A stretch of 64,000 nt of DNA from Chloroflexota bacterium (GCA_018004935.1 JAGNBF010000032.1:1-64000), one strand, 5' to 3'; positions 44,401 to 54,729 are shown, counted from the first letter of the stretch. The notes: generated by a model not told the origin, from the sequence alone. Translations and numbers: made by a program.

Positions 44401-44676
44401 GCGGGCAAATTCATTTGTCAGGCGACCCAGATGCCAGGCGGCCAATGCTTGTTGAAAGAGGGAGGATGTATGGTTCGCGGCCGCGGCCGCGACAGCCATA
44501 ATCGCCCAGCCTCGCCGGGGTTGGCCGCGACCGGCGGTCTCTGCCAGGGAGATCAGGTCATGGAGGGTTGATTCATTCAGTGTAGCCAGATGGGCTGTGA
44601 CATGGGGCAGATTAGATTCTGCCAGACGGCGGTGAGTGAGGTCATCAGCCAGGATGAGAAGGGCATTGCTAGGCAT
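41479..44676 (-). CDS. TPR-CHAT protein (caspase-like peptidase)
   Basis: 1065 residues, cytoplasmic. About fifteen TPR-like units occupy ~60-600 (e.g. AQAQDGLAQVYTNTGNLRQA, VLMHLGDAYIQSGRYQLALR). A charged coiled linker follows (~640-720), then the CHAT domain (~760-1065). Blocks are MLIIAPHRQLHDIPWAALQL, FSFWHVASHAF with putative catalytic His937, and LPQLVTLSACSGSKSK with Cys977, then AGAQTVVGSLWPVPD. Both dyad residues are present, so it should be an active caspase-like cysteine protease. CHAT-TPR proteins act in proteolytic immune or signalling systems (for example with gRAMP or gasdermin-type partners), but no such partner gene is adjacent. Minus-strand TATACT lies 5 nt before ATG 44676, suggesting leaderless transcription, just next to a family-D repeat. 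Confidence 0.88.
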   Translation of the reverse strand: MPSNALLILADDLTHRRLAESNLPHVTAHLATLNESTLHDLISLAETAGRGQPRRGWAIMAVAAAAANHTSSLFQQALAAWHLGRLTNEFARPQQALSILTHARRLFTELNEPGWVAACLWQENSIPWFSSNLPQSLSHLQKALIDLENAGETLAPFVFPCRLALATFQLIQGDLATAQNNIAACELAFRIHQDNYNLGRCLLIKAIISRRNKQIDAAITYLDEATALATDWPGEKAKAGLQRGYLQWINQGNYLAAIDTFTEAMQTFTTLDMPVWVAQAQDGLAQVYTNTGNLRQAEELLQKALHQATVYETTSLRISILLDMGWYLAQRGNPERALVYLQLAVQLAEQARHPMIYAIVLMHLGDAYIQSGRYQLALRYLEKSHDQFKGLDATSRLAECELRLARTWLSLGQANMAHHYLDQAGEHARQANHLTIWPYVYYRRANTYIHQKQMADVLAALEEGVQVAQQQNDPNSTALMQRALGEMYLSLGKPAEAFSYLTEATASFQAMGMAIEKKICQIHWGSYFQQTGNTHQARLTWEQVLNWSQEIMPDIAWQAAAGLALLAQTRGNNHMALKHYHQVREALRQLRQGFWQPELMSSFNLQPAATLDQAIHLAVRVGTSQDVLAFIEENKARLNNRQIQNRSAQSTTTPSTALQTALYEIRWLQEQLRMKPEANRRWQNTPLKKQLKEQIKAYETSRSRWQREQQGDPGVPLDKSFDQNAFRQKANEVLGTDWIALDYYLTEEQIQGVVITPTGSHTWAKKRTDRDNLAIKDMVYDGWQATETEATSPLRILGQFLIPELVVPLLTPRTMLIIAPHRQLHDIPWAALQLDDKPLVALCIPTLTLSLSNLMSLWSRPQTHTSPLASGLLLALSTFPDHRTPLPEVTQEVAVVRPHLSAESVALTEEAATWDNFLMLGQDQGFARFSFWHVASHAFHEPITGRLSGISFYDRDVWLDELWQCAPLPQLVTLSACSGSKSKLYEGDEHISLATTCLAAGAQTVVGSLWPVPDKEMPWLMRNFYAALAQGKPVALALALAQRQAWEQGHSWRLWGGLTCTGVPL

Positions 44677-44687
44677 GGGCGAGTATA
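44677..44687 (-). promoter_or_regulatory. Putative -10 box of a leaderless transcript (TPR-CHAT gene)
   Basis: Reading the minus strand, TATACT (44682-44687) is followed by 5 nt and ATG. The -35 region would fall next to or inside the family-D copy that begins at 44694. Confidence 0.45.
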
Positions 44688-44693
44688 AAATTA

Positions 44694-44812
44694 TTGGCTC
44701 TTGGGGAATTCAGGGGGTTGACACCAGATGTATGGGCTGGCCTTGACCTGCCCGCGTGGGGCAATCACAAGGGTTGCCCGTCCCCCACGAAATCCCGAAG
44801 ACTCAAATTGTC
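44694..44812. repeat. Family-D repeat copy
   Basis: The unit starts CTCTTGGGGAATTCAGGGGG and ends near CCCCACGAAATCCCGAAGA, lacking the GTGC of CTTGTGCC in its centre. It separates the divergent TPR-CHAT gene and the GH94 promoter region. Confidence 0.8.
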
Positions 44813-44934
44813 CAGAATACAACGGCGATTGTGGGTGAGGATTATAGGTCAATGTAGGGTCAATACAAGGGGAATAATTATCAATTTAGTTTGATCGTCT
44901 GGGAACTTATTCCTAGACTGATAGGAAAAACATA

Positions 44935-44981
44935 TTAAAACCGGCTTACCAGACGGTTTTAACCCATTGTAACGGTTTTAA
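44935..44981. promoter_or_regulatory. Inverted and direct CGGTTTTAA repeats (possible operator)
   Basis: TTAAAACCG (44935-44943) and CGGTTTTAA (44954-44962) form a 9-10-9 inverted repeat. A third CGGTTTTAA (44973-44981) follows exactly 19 bp after the second. The block lies 60-110 bp upstream of the -35 box of the GH94 promoter, a usual place for an activator site. No regulator can be named. Confidence 0.45.
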
Positions 44982-45040
44982 TCAGTGGGAAAATGCTTAA
45001 AATGGTCAAATTGGAAATTGCTGGAATATCGCCTCTTATC

Positions 45041-45068
45041 TTGACAAATCAAAAAAAGGCAAGATAAT
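45041..45068 (+). promoter_or_regulatory. Strong sigma-70-type promoter of the carbohydrate locus
   Basis: TTGACA (45041-45046), 16-bp spacer, GATAAT (45063-45068). The expected transcript start is near 45075, leaving a ~150-nt leader before ATG 45226. Two LacI-type operators follow directly. Confidence 0.65.
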
Positions 45069-45078
45069 TTTTATTGAA

Positions 45079-45157
45079 TGAATCGTTTCATGTCACTCAC
45101 TTCCTTTTAAAATTTTCCCATTCGCCTTTTTTTTAGCCCCAAGTGAAACGTTTCACT
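45079..45157. promoter_or_regulatory. Two LacI-type operators
   Basis: TGAATCGTTTCA (45079-45090, one mismatch to a perfect palindrome) lies at the expected transcript start. AGTGAAACGTTTCACT (45142-45157) is a perfect 16-bp palindrome with the central CG typical of LacI/GalR-family operators. Their centres are 65 bp apart, compatible with looping or double blocking. The LacI gene at 62530 is the natural candidate regulator. Confidence 0.7.
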
Positions 45158-45225
45158 GAGGGCAAGGCGCAAGATTCTGGTGTTGTGGCCCGTATCCCAC
45201 CGAACCACATAACCCGTCAACCGCT

Positions 45226-47607
45226 ATGAACCCAAAATTTGCCAATGCCTACGGTCATTTCTCCACCAATGGCCGAGAGTACGTCATTACCACCCCCCTT
45301 ACCCCCCGACCCTGGGGCAACATCATCAGCAACGGGGATTATGGCCTGATGGTCTCCCAGACCGGCTCCGGCTATAGCTGGCGCGGCAACGCCGGGCAAA
45401 ACCGCCTCACCCGCTCCTTTCAAGATTTAGTCAAAGACAACTGGGGCAAATATTTCTACATCCGCGACCTGAAACGGAATCTGTACTGGTCGGCTACCTA
45501 CAAGCCGGTCATGCACCCCTACCAATCTTTTTCCGTTGTTCATGGCCTCGGTTACTCCGTTTTTCACCAGGAAATCGCCGAGATCGCCAGCGAATTGACC
45601 CTTTTTGTAGCCCCCCAGGACCCGGTCGAAATCTTCCAACTGAAATTGACCAATCACAGTGACGAGACGCGGGAACTGGATGTTACTTCTTACGCGGAAT
45701 GGCTACTGGGGTTCGCGCCGGATGAACACCGGGAATTTCACAAATTGTTCATCGAAACGTCAGCCGATGAGGCGGCCAGCACGGTTTACGCTCGTAAATG
45801 TTTATGGGGGTTTGCCGATGACAAAGGGCGGCACAACAATGTGGATTGGCCGTACACGGCGTTTATGGCAGTTAGCGAACCGCTAAAATCATTTGACTGT
45901 GACAAGGAATCGTTTATCGGTTTGTACAACAATGATGATAAACCGCAGGCGATGCGGGAGGCCCAACTGGCGGGACGCCAGGGGCGGTTTACGGATGCCA
46001 TTGCCGCCTTGCAGGTGGCTGTAACCCTGGAGCCGGGTGAAACGAAGACGGTGGTGTTTACGCTGGGCGCGGCCGCGGACGGACAAGAATCCCCCTCCGA
46101 CCTCGTCAGCCGTTACACTGGGGTCGCCCCAAGCCAACAAACGCTACAAGATGTCCACACTTTCTGGGCACGCTTCACCGAGGGCGAAAAAGTCGAAACC
46201 CCCGACGAAGCCCTCAACTTCATGACCAACTACTGGCTAAAATACCAGTCCATCTCCTGCCGCCTGTGGGGCAAATCCGCCCTATACCAGGTTTCCGCCG
46301 GGTACGGCTACCGTGACCAGCTCCAGGACAGTCAGATTTTCCTCGTCAGCGAACCGGAATACGCCAAAAAACAGCTTTTGCTCCACGCCAGCCAACAATT
46401 TATCGAAGGGGATGTTCTGCACTGGTGGTTCACCATTCGCGGCGGCGGCCCCCGCACCAACTGCTCCGATGACCTGCTCTGGCTCCCGTTTATCCTGGAT
46501 GCCTACCTCAAAGAGACGGCCGATTTCACCATTTTGGATGAACAAATTCCCTACCTGAACGGCCCGGCGGAATCACTCTACGACCATTGCCGCCGCGCCA
46601 TCGAACGCTCTTTCTCCCGTTTTTCGCCGCGTGGCATCCCGCTCATGGGGGATCATGACTGGAACGATGGCCTGAGTGCGGTGGGAACCTTGCTCAAAGG
46701 GGAAAGCTTCTGGGTAGCGGAGTTCCTTTACATGATTCTGGGCAATTTTGCCCCTCTGGCCCGGCAAAGAGGTGAAGAACGGTTCGCCCAAAAGTGTGAA
46801 ACGGTGCGCCAGAGCCTCAAGGAAGCCCTCAACACCCATGGCTGGGATGGAGCATGGTATTTGCAGGCGACTACCGACGATGGTTTGCTGTTGGGATCGC
46901 AGGAAAATGACGAGGGGAAAATCTTTTTGATGCCGAATAACTGGGCGGTCATTAGCGAGATTGCCGACGAGGATCGGGCCCAGATCGCTATGGATTCCGT
47001 CAGCCAATACCTGCTCAAAGATTACGGAACCTTGCTCAACTACCCCGCCTTCACCAAACCCCGCCCCGATGTGGGGTATGTCACCCGGTATGCCCCTGGT
47101 TTACGTGAGAACGGCGGCGTTTATTCCCATGCCGCCACCTGGTCAGTCTGGGCCTACACCCTGGTAAACCAGCCGGAACGGGCGTATGAAGCGTATCGCA
47201 AAATCTGCCCCCCTAACCGTAGTGCCGATATTGACACCTACAAAGCCGAGCCGTATGTCACACCCGGCAATGTGGACGGCCCCCTCTCCGAATATTATGG
47301 TCGTGGCGGCTGGACCTGGTACACCGGCTCTTCCCAATGGCTCCACCGCGTCGCTACCCATTGGCTTTTAGGCATTAGACCCCAGGTAGATGGTTTGTTG
47401 ATTGAACCCTCTATCCCTGCCCATTGGCCCGGTTACACCGTCACCCGGAAATTCCGCCACGCCTGGTATCGCATCGAGGTGCAAAACCCTCACCACGTCA
47501 ACAAAGGAATTCAATCCCTCACCGTGGATGGTAAAGCCGTTGCCAGCAACTTAATACCAGCCTTTAACGACGGGGAAACCCATCTTGTGCAAATGATCAT
47601 GGGATAG
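45226..47607 (+). CDS. GH94 glycoside phosphorylase
   Basis: A cytoplasmic inverting phosphorylase of 793 residues that would split a beta-linked glucoside with phosphate to glucose-1-phosphate. The N-terminal sandwich has YGHFSTNGREYVITTPLTPR, GLMVSQTGSGYSWRGNAGQN and RLTRSFQDLVKDNWG. The (alpha/alpha)6 barrel has SAGYGYRDQLQDS and IPLMGDHDWNDGLS, whose Asp478 is the expected general acid. The C-terminal part has PYVTPGNVDGPL and GGWTWYTGSSQWLHR. The SGYSW/NRLT text is closer, as I recall it, to the phosphorylase domain of cyclic beta-1,2-glucan synthases than to cellobiose phosphorylase. With GH144-like proteins downstream, a beta-1,2-oligoglucan is the favoured substrate, though the length is cellobiose-phosphorylase-like. 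It is first in the locus, behind a LacI-type operator pair. No ribosome site is visible before the ATG. Confidence 0.85.
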   Translation: MNPKFANAYGHFSTNGREYVITTPLTPRPWGNIISNGDYGLMVSQTGSGYSWRGNAGQNRLTRSFQDLVKDNWGKYFYIRDLKRNLYWSATYKPVMHPYQSFSVVHGLGYSVFHQEIAEIASELTLFVAPQDPVEIFQLKLTNHSDETRELDVTSYAEWLLGFAPDEHREFHKLFIETSADEAASTVYARKCLWGFADDKGRHNNVDWPYTAFMAVSEPLKSFDCDKESFIGLYNNDDKPQAMREAQLAGRQGRFTDAIAALQVAVTLEPGETKTVVFTLGAAADGQESPSDLVSRYTGVAPSQQTLQDVHTFWARFTEGEKVETPDEALNFMTNYWLKYQSISCRLWGKSALYQVSAGYGYRDQLQDSQIFLVSEPEYAKKQLLLHASQQFIEGDVLHWWFTIRGGGPRTNCSDDLLWLPFILDAYLKETADFTILDEQIPYLNGPAESLYDHCRRAIERSFSRFSPRGIPLMGDHDWNDGLSAVGTLLKGESFWVAEFLYMILGNFAPLARQRGEERFAQKCETVRQSLKEALNTHGWDGAWYLQATTDDGLLLGSQENDEGKIFLMPNNWAVISEIADEDRAQIAMDSVSQYLLKDYGTLLNYPAFTKPRPDVGYVTRYAPGLRENGGVYSHAATWSVWAYTLVNQPERAYEAYRKICPPNRSADIDTYKAEPYVTPGNVDGPLSEYYGRGGWTWYTGSSQWLHRVATHWLLGIRPQVDGLLIEPSIPAHWPGYTVTRKFRHAWYRIEVQNPHHVNKGIQSLTVDGKAVASNLIPAFNDGETHLVQMIMG

Positions 47608-47894
47608 AAAGGAGGTGCCTATCGAAAGAGTGTCCCAACCGATAACGGGTTCAAAAATCAGCCGCCGATACCCGGCATTTTGTAGGGCGATTTGGTAAAT
47701 CGCCCAATGGACGATTTACCAAATCGTCCTACAAATGTGTCAGGCTGGCCTGAACCCTGCCGCTTTTTTTCATAGTTTACTGAAAACTTGAGTTTAGAGT
47801 TCAGAGCCAGAGCTAGAGGGTTTGCCAGAGTAATTTCCTCTCGCTCTCTCCTCTCGCTCTAAACTTCAGTGAAAACTCACGAGGAGATTAAGAA
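47608..47894. repeat. Family-A element and ribosome site before the binding-protein gene
   Basis: 47647-47761 is a family-A element with altered outer arms (GGGTTCA / TGAACCC) and the standard inner hairpin. 47803-47872 carries low-complexity 'AGAGCCAGAGCTAGAGG' / 'CCTCTCGCTCTCTCCTCTCG', a partial dyad related to 53631-53700. GAGGAG (47881-47886) is the ribosome site for ATG 47895. Confidence 0.7.
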
Positions 47895-49445
47895 ATGAAG
47901 ACCTATAAGAAGTTGCTTTACTTGTTTGTCATGGTCATGTTTGTGGTGGCTCTGGCAGGTTGTGGTGGTAATGCCGCCAACAACAGCGAAAACACCAACA
48001 CCACCGAAAACACCGCCAATGCGGAAAACACAACGGAAAATACGGCCAATAGTGGCAACAATGCGGCCGCTGAAGAACCCACCGAAGAACCGGCCGCCGA
48101 AGAACCGGCGGAAGAGCCAGCCGCCGAACCCACCGAAGAACCGGCCGCTGAACCCACTGAAGAACCAGCCGAAGAACCGGCTATGGAACCCGTTACGCTC
48201 CGTTATGCTAACTGGAACCTGGGCACCGAAGAAGAAAACAACATTCAACGGCAACTGGTTCAGGCGTATCTTGAAGCCAATCCCCATGTCACCATCGAAT
48301 TTGTAGACATGTCTGCCGAAGGGGGTTGGGATGCTGTTCTGACCTCTTATGCCGCCAAGGGTGAATTGCCCGACGTGTTCATGGCGAACAACGTACCGCT
48401 CTATGTGCAAAATGATTGGCTGGCCGACCTGTCCGCGATGGTAGAAGCGGATACCGATTGGGCCAATGTTCCCCAGGTGCTCAAGGACAGCGTCACCTAC
48501 AATGGTCAGGTGCTGGGTATGCCCGCCGCCCAATTTGTGATGGGTTATTTCGTCAACAAAGATTTGTACGAAGCCGCCAACCTGGATGCACCGGAATATG
48601 GTTTCACCGTCGAAGAGTTCGAAGCGGCTGTTACCGCTATGAACAACATCGAACAGGGTGTTTTGGGTCTGGATGAAATGGAATTTGTGATGGGTTGGTA
48701 CGCCAACACACAAGACCCCAACCTGAAATGGTTCAGCTTTGACGGGGCACACATGAATTACAACTCGGCCGCCTTCAAAGATGCTGTGGCCAAAGCGGGC
48801 GAACTGAAACCGTACACCTGGCAAGGTTTGACCGACGAACAGAAAGCCAACTTCACCGCCACTGGCCCCTGGGAACTGTTCCTGAATCAAGAAGTGGGGA
48901 TGCGTTGGGATGCTTCCTGGTCTGTGCCGAACTATGTCCAAAATGCTACGTTTGAATGGGATTTCGTCGGTATTCCGGGTGGCAATCAGGCGATGGTGAT
49001 GGACGTGATGGTTGTCTCTAAGACGACCGCCCATATGGAAGAGGCGTATAAATTTGCCAAATATATGAGCTTCTCCAGTGAAGCGTATGCGAAAGAGGCC
49101 GAACTCGCGGCCGCAATGAGTTCCGCCCCCAAGATGCCCGTCTCCGTTGATGCGGCCTCTCTGGAACTGTACACTCAATTCGTGGACGTGCCCGGTATCC
49201 TCACCGCCCTGGAAAACCTGGACAACAGCCTCATTGAATCCCTGGCCAAAGTTGTGCCTGGTTACATCAATGCCCGTTGGGAAGGCAAACCCGGTATTGA
49301 TGTGGGTGAAGATTTGGATGTGAATATGTGGTTCATGTTCAACTTCGCCAATGATGGACGTTACAAGTATGAGGATTACTCGGCCCAGTTGGAAGAGTTT
49401 GCTAACCAGATTCTGGACGACGCGGCCGCGACTCTGAACCAGTAG
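47895..49445 (+). CDS. Extracellular sugar-binding lipoprotein (SBP family 1)
   Basis: Periplasmic-type substrate-binding component of a carbohydrate ABC importer, 516 residues, lipid-anchored. Signal peptide and lipobox VVALAGCGG place the lipidated Cys at 23. A ~75-residue low-complexity linker of Asn/Thr then Pro/Glu/Ala ([40 protein letters not shown]) spans the wall region. The binding fold begins at [20 protein letters not shown] and runs through [25 protein letters not shown]. The sequence family is MalE/UgpB-like; the sugar cannot be read, but its place after the GH94 gene implies an oligosaccharide. It probably pairs with one of the two MalFG-type permease sets downstream. Strong ribosome site GAGGAG. 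Confidence 0.9.
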   Translation: MKTYKKLLYLFVMVMFVVALAGCGGNAANNSENTNTTENTANAENTTENTANSGNNAAAEEPTEEPAAEEPAEEPAAEPTEEPAAEPTEEPAEEPAMEPVTLRYANWNLGTEEENNIQRQLVQAYLEANPHVTIEFVDMSAEGGWDAVLTSYAAKGELPDVFMANNVPLYVQNDWLADLSAMVEADTDWANVPQVLKDSVTYNGQVLGMPAAQFVMGYFVNKDLYEAANLDAPEYGFTVEEFEAAVTAMNNIEQGVLGLDEMEFVMGWYANTQDPNLKWFSFDGAHMNYNSAAFKDAVAKAGELKPYTWQGLTDEQKANFTATGPWELFLNQEVGMRWDASWSVPNYVQNATFEWDFVGIPGGNQAMVMDVMVVSKTTAHMEEAYKFAKYMSFSSEAYAKEAELAAAMSSAPKMPVSVDAASLELYTQFVDVPGILTALENLDNSLIESLAKVVPGYINARWEGKPGIDVGEDLDVNMWFMFNFANDGRYKYEDYSAQLEEFANQILDDAAATLNQ

Positions 49446-49556
49446 TCAGTACCCCTCACCCTGACCCTCTCCCCAGGGAGAGGGGATAGTCTCCCTTCCC
49501 CCGGTGCGGGAGAAGGGCCGGGGATGAGGGTAAAACACCCTTTTTAGCCGGGGCTG
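49446..49556. repeat. GC-rich intergenic repeat
   Basis: 49452-49530 is a copy of the CCCTCACCCTGACCCTCTCC / GGGATGAGGG repeat also seen at 32797-32874. It forms nested stems and may act as an attenuator between the two binding-protein genes. Confidence 0.6.
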
Positions 49557-52500
49557 ATGCCGGAACCCCCTGCATCAGCCCCCGTCGCCCCCCTTCATCC
49601 CGACAAAATCTTTGCCCTGGAAATTGTCGGGCCAGCCAGAATAGATATGTCTGCTCACTTGGCTACAGCCTTCAAGAAAAAGGTTTCGGCTTTGGCAATG
49701 CTTTTCACCCATTCCCGGGGCCAAAGCTCGCGTGCCCGTCTCTGGTTAGGGTTATGGTTGCTTGGGCTGACCCTTCTGCCCCCCACCACCACCCAGGCCA
49801 CCAGACCCGCCCACCGTGCCCCGGACGTAACCGCCGCCCCGCACCTGCTCCTCAGGCAAAACGGCTCCGGCCCGGCTCTGGAAATTCGCGCCGATACGTT
49901 GGGGCTACCCCTGGCGGAAACCGGCATCGCGGCCGCGTACCCCAAACCCTCTGTTTTCCTGGCAGAAGGAGATACGGTTGAATTTGTAGTAACCATAGAA
50001 GAAGCGGGCGAGTACACGGTGGCGTGGGATGTCGCGGCCGCGGACTCCTTCCTCAACGCCCCCGAAGCCCAACTGCTCATAGACGGGGCCTTCCCCACCC
50101 CCGACACCCAACGCATTATCCTGCCTGTTTTTTACGAAAACAGTGCCGACGAATTTCCCTTAGACCGGTATGGCAACGAAGCCCTCATTCGCCAACAGCG
50201 GCTCCTGCTCTGGGCAACCACCCCCCTGCGCGATGCTAACTTCAGCCAGCCCTACCCCCTGCAACTAACATTAGGCCAGGGCCAACACACCTTCACCTTC
50301 ACCGTCAGCAAAGAAGCCCTGTACCTGGGCAGTATCTACCTCAAACCGTTTGCCCCGTACCCTGATTACAACCAATATTTACAAAACCACCCGGCTTCGG
50401 CCACATCCGGCGTGTTTATTGAACTGGAAGCCGAATTCCCCTCTTACAAAAATAACACCTCAGTACGGCCCGCCAGCAGTCGTAGCCTGGAAGTGACCCC
50501 CTACGACACCTACAAACTATTACTCAATACCCTGGGCGGCGAAAGCTGGAAACACAGCGGCAGTGCGGTCTACTACGAGGTGGAAGCCCCCGCCGATGGT
50601 TACTACTTCATCACCTTACGCGCCATTCAAAACACGCGCAACAACTTCACCGTCTTCCGCCGCGTCACCGTCAACGGCGAACTGCCTTTTGCCGAGTTGA
50701 ACGCCATCCCCTTCGCCTATTCCACCGATTGGGCCGATGTGACCCTCGGCGGTGACACCCCCTACCAGATTTATTTGCACCAGGGCACTAACGTCATCGG
50801 CATTGAGGCCACCAACTCCCCCTACTACGCCGCCATTGAAAAAATCAGAAAAGTCCTCATTGACATCAACACGTTATCCCTGGAGATCAAAAAACTGACG
50901 GGCAACCAGGTAGACCCGTTTAAGGAATGGGTTCTCTCCGATTACATTCCCGACATCGAAGAGCAATTACTCGCTATTGCCGCCGATTTAGAGACAGACC
51001 TGGACGGTTTGAACGCCATCAACGAAAGTGGCGGTTCCCAAGAAATTATGACCTACCAGATGGCGATTGATAACATTCGCTTTCTGGCCCAAGACCCGGA
51101 CGAAATCCCCGTCCACATGACCCGCTTCTCCGATGGCTCCGGGTCGGCGGCCCAATTATTGGGCACAGTTCTGCCCCTCTTGCAAAGCCAGCCCCTGGCC
51201 CTGGACAAAATTTACATCCACTCTGCCGACACCCTGCCCGAACCGGTCAAGGCATCCGCCCTCATGTCGTTTTGGGAAGGGTTGAAACGGTTTCTTAACT
51301 CCTTCAAACGGGACCCCTACCAGACCATTGGGGCGGATGAAGATGAGATCGAAGTGTGGGTGAATCGCTCACGCCAATATGTGGACTTAATGCAACGGCT
51401 GGCCGATGAACGATTTACGCCGGAGTCGGGTATTCGGGTTAAATTTTCGCTTATGCCGGATGAGGGCAAATTGGTGCTGGCTAATGCCGCCGGGATTCAG
51501 CCGGATGTGGCTCTGGGGGTCAGCACCAATGTGCCGTATGAGTTAGCCATTCGTAACGCCCTTACCGATTTGCGCTCCTTTGAGGATTTTGACTCCTACA
51601 TCCGCATCTACTCCCCCGGCGCACTGTTAAGCTACATCATCAACGATTCTGCCTACGCCATTCCCGAAACGCAGGATTTCTGGGTTACGTACTACCGGCG
51701 CGACATTTTGGAATCCTTGGACATCCCTGTGCCGCACACCTGGAATGATGTGATCGAGATTTTGCCGGAGCTACAACGGTATGGCATGAACTTCAACACG
51801 GCACTTTCCAGTGGCCCCGGCGGCAAAGGGTATTTAGCCACCGCCCCTTACCTCTTTAATTATGGGGCGGAACTGTACAGCGAAAACGGCTTTGCCACCG
51901 GGTTAGCCAGCGATGAGGCCATTTCCGCCGTGCAGTTTATGGCCGAAAGTTTCACCATTTACGGCATGCCGCTCACCACAGCCAGTTTTTACGACAGCTT
52001 CCGTTACGGCAGTTTGCCCATCGGCATCGCCAACTTCGAGCCGTATATCAAGCTGATGACTGCCGCCCCGGAGCTAAACGGGTTGTGGAGCATTGATTTG
52101 TACCCGGCGACTGTGTTGCCCGATGGCACACAAAACCGGTACGCCACCGGTTCGGCGCAGGCGGGCATCATGTTTGCCTCGACAGACAAGCCGGATGAAT
52201 CGTGGGAGTTTATGAAGTGGTGGATGTCTACGGAAACGCAGATTGATTTCCAGGAACAGTTAATTCTGAATTATGGTCTGGAATATCTGTGGAATTCGGC
52301 CAACCTGGAAGCGTTCCAATATCTGGCCATCCCGGAAGAGCATAAAGCGGTGATTCTGGAGCAATGGCAATGGTTACAGGAGCCGGTCAAACTGCCCGGT
52401 AGTTACATGCAGGAGCGGGAACTGAGCAACGCCTGGAACAAAATTGTGTTTGATGGGGTCAACCCACGGGTGGCGATTGATAACTCCATCATCATCATTA

Positions 52501-52619
52501 ACCGGGAAATTACCCGAAAAATGGAAGAGTTTGGCTATCTCGAAAACGGGGTCATCGTGAAGGAGTTTAGGATTCCGACGATAGAAACCGTTGAGAGTTG
52601 GATGGCGCGTGATGAGTAG
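49557..52619 (+). CDS. Very large extracellular solute-binding protein with N-terminal beta-sandwich domains
   Basis: 1020 residues in the longest frame. The start is uncertain: ATG 49647 or ATG 49698 better fits a signal peptide ([19 protein letters not shown], cleaving near TTTQA). Two beta-sandwich, carbohydrate-binding-like modules follow (~110-270: [20 protein letters not shown]; ~285-440: [38 protein letters not shown]). A helical linker (~440-590) precedes a family-1 solute-binding fold (~590-1000: [56 protein letters not shown]). Similar giant binding proteins occur next to DUF5696 and YIP1 genes in Firmicutes such as Paenibacillus (from memory). The permease gene starts inside its last 8 nt, so they form one system. 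No lipobox is present; the protein may be anchored through its N-terminal hydrophobic helix. Confidence 0.8.
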   Translation: MPEPPASAPVAPLHPDKIFALEIVGPARIDMSAHLATAFKKKVSALAMLFTHSRGQSSRARLWLGLWLLGLTLLPPTTTQATRPAHRAPDVTAAPHLLLRQNGSGPALEIRADTLGLPLAETGIAAAYPKPSVFLAEGDTVEFVVTIEEAGEYTVAWDVAAADSFLNAPEAQLLIDGAFPTPDTQRIILPVFYENSADEFPLDRYGNEALIRQQRLLLWATTPLRDANFSQPYPLQLTLGQGQHTFTFTVSKEALYLGSIYLKPFAPYPDYNQYLQNHPASATSGVFIELEAEFPSYKNNTSVRPASSRSLEVTPYDTYKLLLNTLGGESWKHSGSAVYYEVEAPADGYYFITLRAIQNTRNNFTVFRRVTVNGELPFAELNAIPFAYSTDWADVTLGGDTPYQIYLHQGTNVIGIEATNSPYYAAIEKIRKVLIDINTLSLEIKKLTGNQVDPFKEWVLSDYIPDIEEQLLAIAADLETDLDGLNAINESGGSQEIMTYQMAIDNIRFLAQDPDEIPVHMTRFSDGSGSAAQLLGTVLPLLQSQPLALDKIYIHSADTLPEPVKASALMSFWEGLKRFLNSFKRDPYQTIGADEDEIEVWVNRSRQYVDLMQRLADERFTPESGIRVKFSLMPDEGKLVLANAAGIQPDVALGVSTNVPYELAIRNALTDLRSFEDFDSYIRIYSPGALLSYIINDSAYAIPETQDFWVTYYRRDILESLDIPVPHTWNDVIEILPELQRYGMNFNTALSSGPGGKGYLATAPYLFNYGAELYSENGFATGLASDEAISAVQFMAESFTIYGMPLTTASFYDSFRYGSLPIGIANFEPYIKLMTAAPELNGLWSIDLYPATVLPDGTQNRYATGSAQAGIMFASTDKPDESWEFMKWWMSTETQIDFQEQLILNYGLEYLWNSANLEAFQYLAIPEEHKAVILEQWQWLQEPVKLPGSYMQERELSNAWNKIVFDGVNPRVAIDNSIIIINREITRKMEEFGYLENGVIVKEFRIPTIETVESWMARDE

Positions 52620-53622
52620 CCAACTGACAGAGCAGAATCCAGCGCAGGAGTTACGGGTAGCAACTGGGGTTTCGTCGCGGCCGCAACACTCCGCCCAGCA
52701 ACTTGAACCCTCGCGCCCGGCCAACGCCTTCAAAAAATGGGCCACCAAAGAGGGGAGCGCGTATGCTTTTCTGTCCCTGTACGCGCTGATGTTTACCACC
52801 TTTATCGTTATTCCTGTGCTGGTGGCGTTCTTTCTGTCATTCACCTTCTTTGACACCATTCAGACCCCCACGTTCATCGGGCTGAAAAATTACATTATTC
52901 TGCTGACGCAAGACGACATTTTTATGCGGTATGTCCTGCCCAACACGATCAAATTTGCCGTGATTGTGGGGCCAGGGGGTTATGTGCTGGCGTTTATGCT
53001 GGCCTGGATTCTGGCCCAACTGCCCAAAGGGCCGCGCACCGTTTTGGCCCTGATTTTGTATTCCCCTTCGATGACGACCGGGGTGGCGATGGCGGCGGTG
53101 TGGAAGACGCTGTTTAGCGGCGACCAGAATGGCTATTTGAACAGCTTTTTGTTGGGGCTGAAGGTGATTCAGGAGCCGATTCAGTGGCTACAATCGCCGG
53201 ATTATTTGATGACGATCATGATTGTGGTGACGCTGTGGAGCAGTATGGGGGTGGGCTTTTTGGCGATGTTGGCCGGGATTTTGGAGATTAACCCGGAATT
53301 GTATGAGGTGGGTAGTCTGGATGGGATCAGCAACCGGTTCCAGGAGATTATTTACATCACGATTCCTTCGATGAAACCGCAGATGTTGTTTGGGGCGGTG
53401 ATGGCGATTGTGGGTACGTTCCAGGCGGGGGCAATTGGGGTAACGCTCTCCGGGGTGAACCCGACGCCGCAGTATGCCGGGCAGTTGATTGTGAACCATA
53501 TTGAGGATTTTGGCTTTTTGCGCTACGAGATGGGGTACGCGGCCGCGGTCTCCGTCGCCCTTCTCCTCATGGTTCTCTTCTTCTCCCGCTTCGCCAACCG
53601 GTTGTTTGGTAGCAATGATTAG
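52612..53622 (+). CDS. Sugar ABC transporter permease (MalF type)
   Basis: 336 residues from ATG 52612, which overlaps the upstream stop in ATGAGTAG (8 nt). Six membrane helices follow an N-terminal cytoplasmic tail of ~45 residues. The EAA-type coupling loop is [20 protein letters not shown], continuing [11 protein letters not shown], the contact site for the ATPase subunit. It forms a heterodimer with the next permease. Because of the overlap it should serve the giant binding protein. Start 52591 is possible but adds residues without a membrane or family feature. Confidence 0.92.
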   Translation: MSSQLTEQNPAQELRVATGVSSRPQHSAQQLEPSRPANAFKKWATKEGSAYAFLSLYALMFTTFIVIPVLVAFFLSFTFFDTIQTPTFIGLKNYIILLTQDDIFMRYVLPNTIKFAVIVGPGGYVLAFMLAWILAQLPKGPRTVLALILYSPSMTTGVAMAAVWKTLFSGDQNGYLNSFLLGLKVIQEPIQWLQSPDYLMTIMIVVTLWSSMGVGFLAMLAGILEINPELYEVGSLDGISNRFQEIIYITIPSMKPQMLFGAVMAIVGTFQAGAIGVTLSGVNPTPQYAGQLIVNHIEDFGFLRYEMGYAAAVSVALLLMVLFFSRFANRLFGSND

Positions 53623-53714
53623 GGAAGAGTATGGAGCGAGAGCTAGAGCTAGAGGCAAACCCATCTGCTTTCCTCTAGCTCTCGCTCTCGCTCTAGCTCT
53701 AATTACGGAGAACC
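53623..53714. repeat. Inverted low-complexity repeat (GAGCTAGAG / CTCTAGCTC)
   Basis: 53631-53700: GAGCGAGAGCTAGAGCTAGA on the left and CCTCTAGCTCTCGCTCTCGC on the right form an imperfect ~22-bp stem with a ~17-nt loop, just between two permease genes. GGAG (53706-53709) serves ATG 53715. Related text occurs near 4737 and 47803-47872. Confidence 0.7.
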
Positions 53715-54623
<909 letters not shown>

Positions 54624-54729
54624 TGAAACGGCGTAACGATTCACCACAAAAAACGCAAAAACACAAGGAAAGGAGAAATCCTTTGTGTTCTCTGTGCTCC
54701 TTGCGGTTAAATGCCAGGGGGGTTTTACA
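54624..54729. repeat. Dispersed inverted repeat before the NHL-YIP1 gene
   Basis: 54643-54712: TTCACCACAAAAAACGCAAA, then CACAAGGAAAGGAGAAATCC and TTTGTGTTCTCTGTGCTCCT form an imperfect hairpin. This type (TTCACCACAAAGACACAAAG...) is widespread in environmental genomes (general knowledge). AGGGGGG (54716-54722) is the ribosome site of GTG 54730. Confidence 0.6.

Noticed and set aside
47877-49178. 433-residue minus-strand open frame
   Set aside because: Antisense to the sugar-binding lipoprotein. Its Phe/Gly-rich repeats mirror the Pro/Glu/Ala linker of the real gene.
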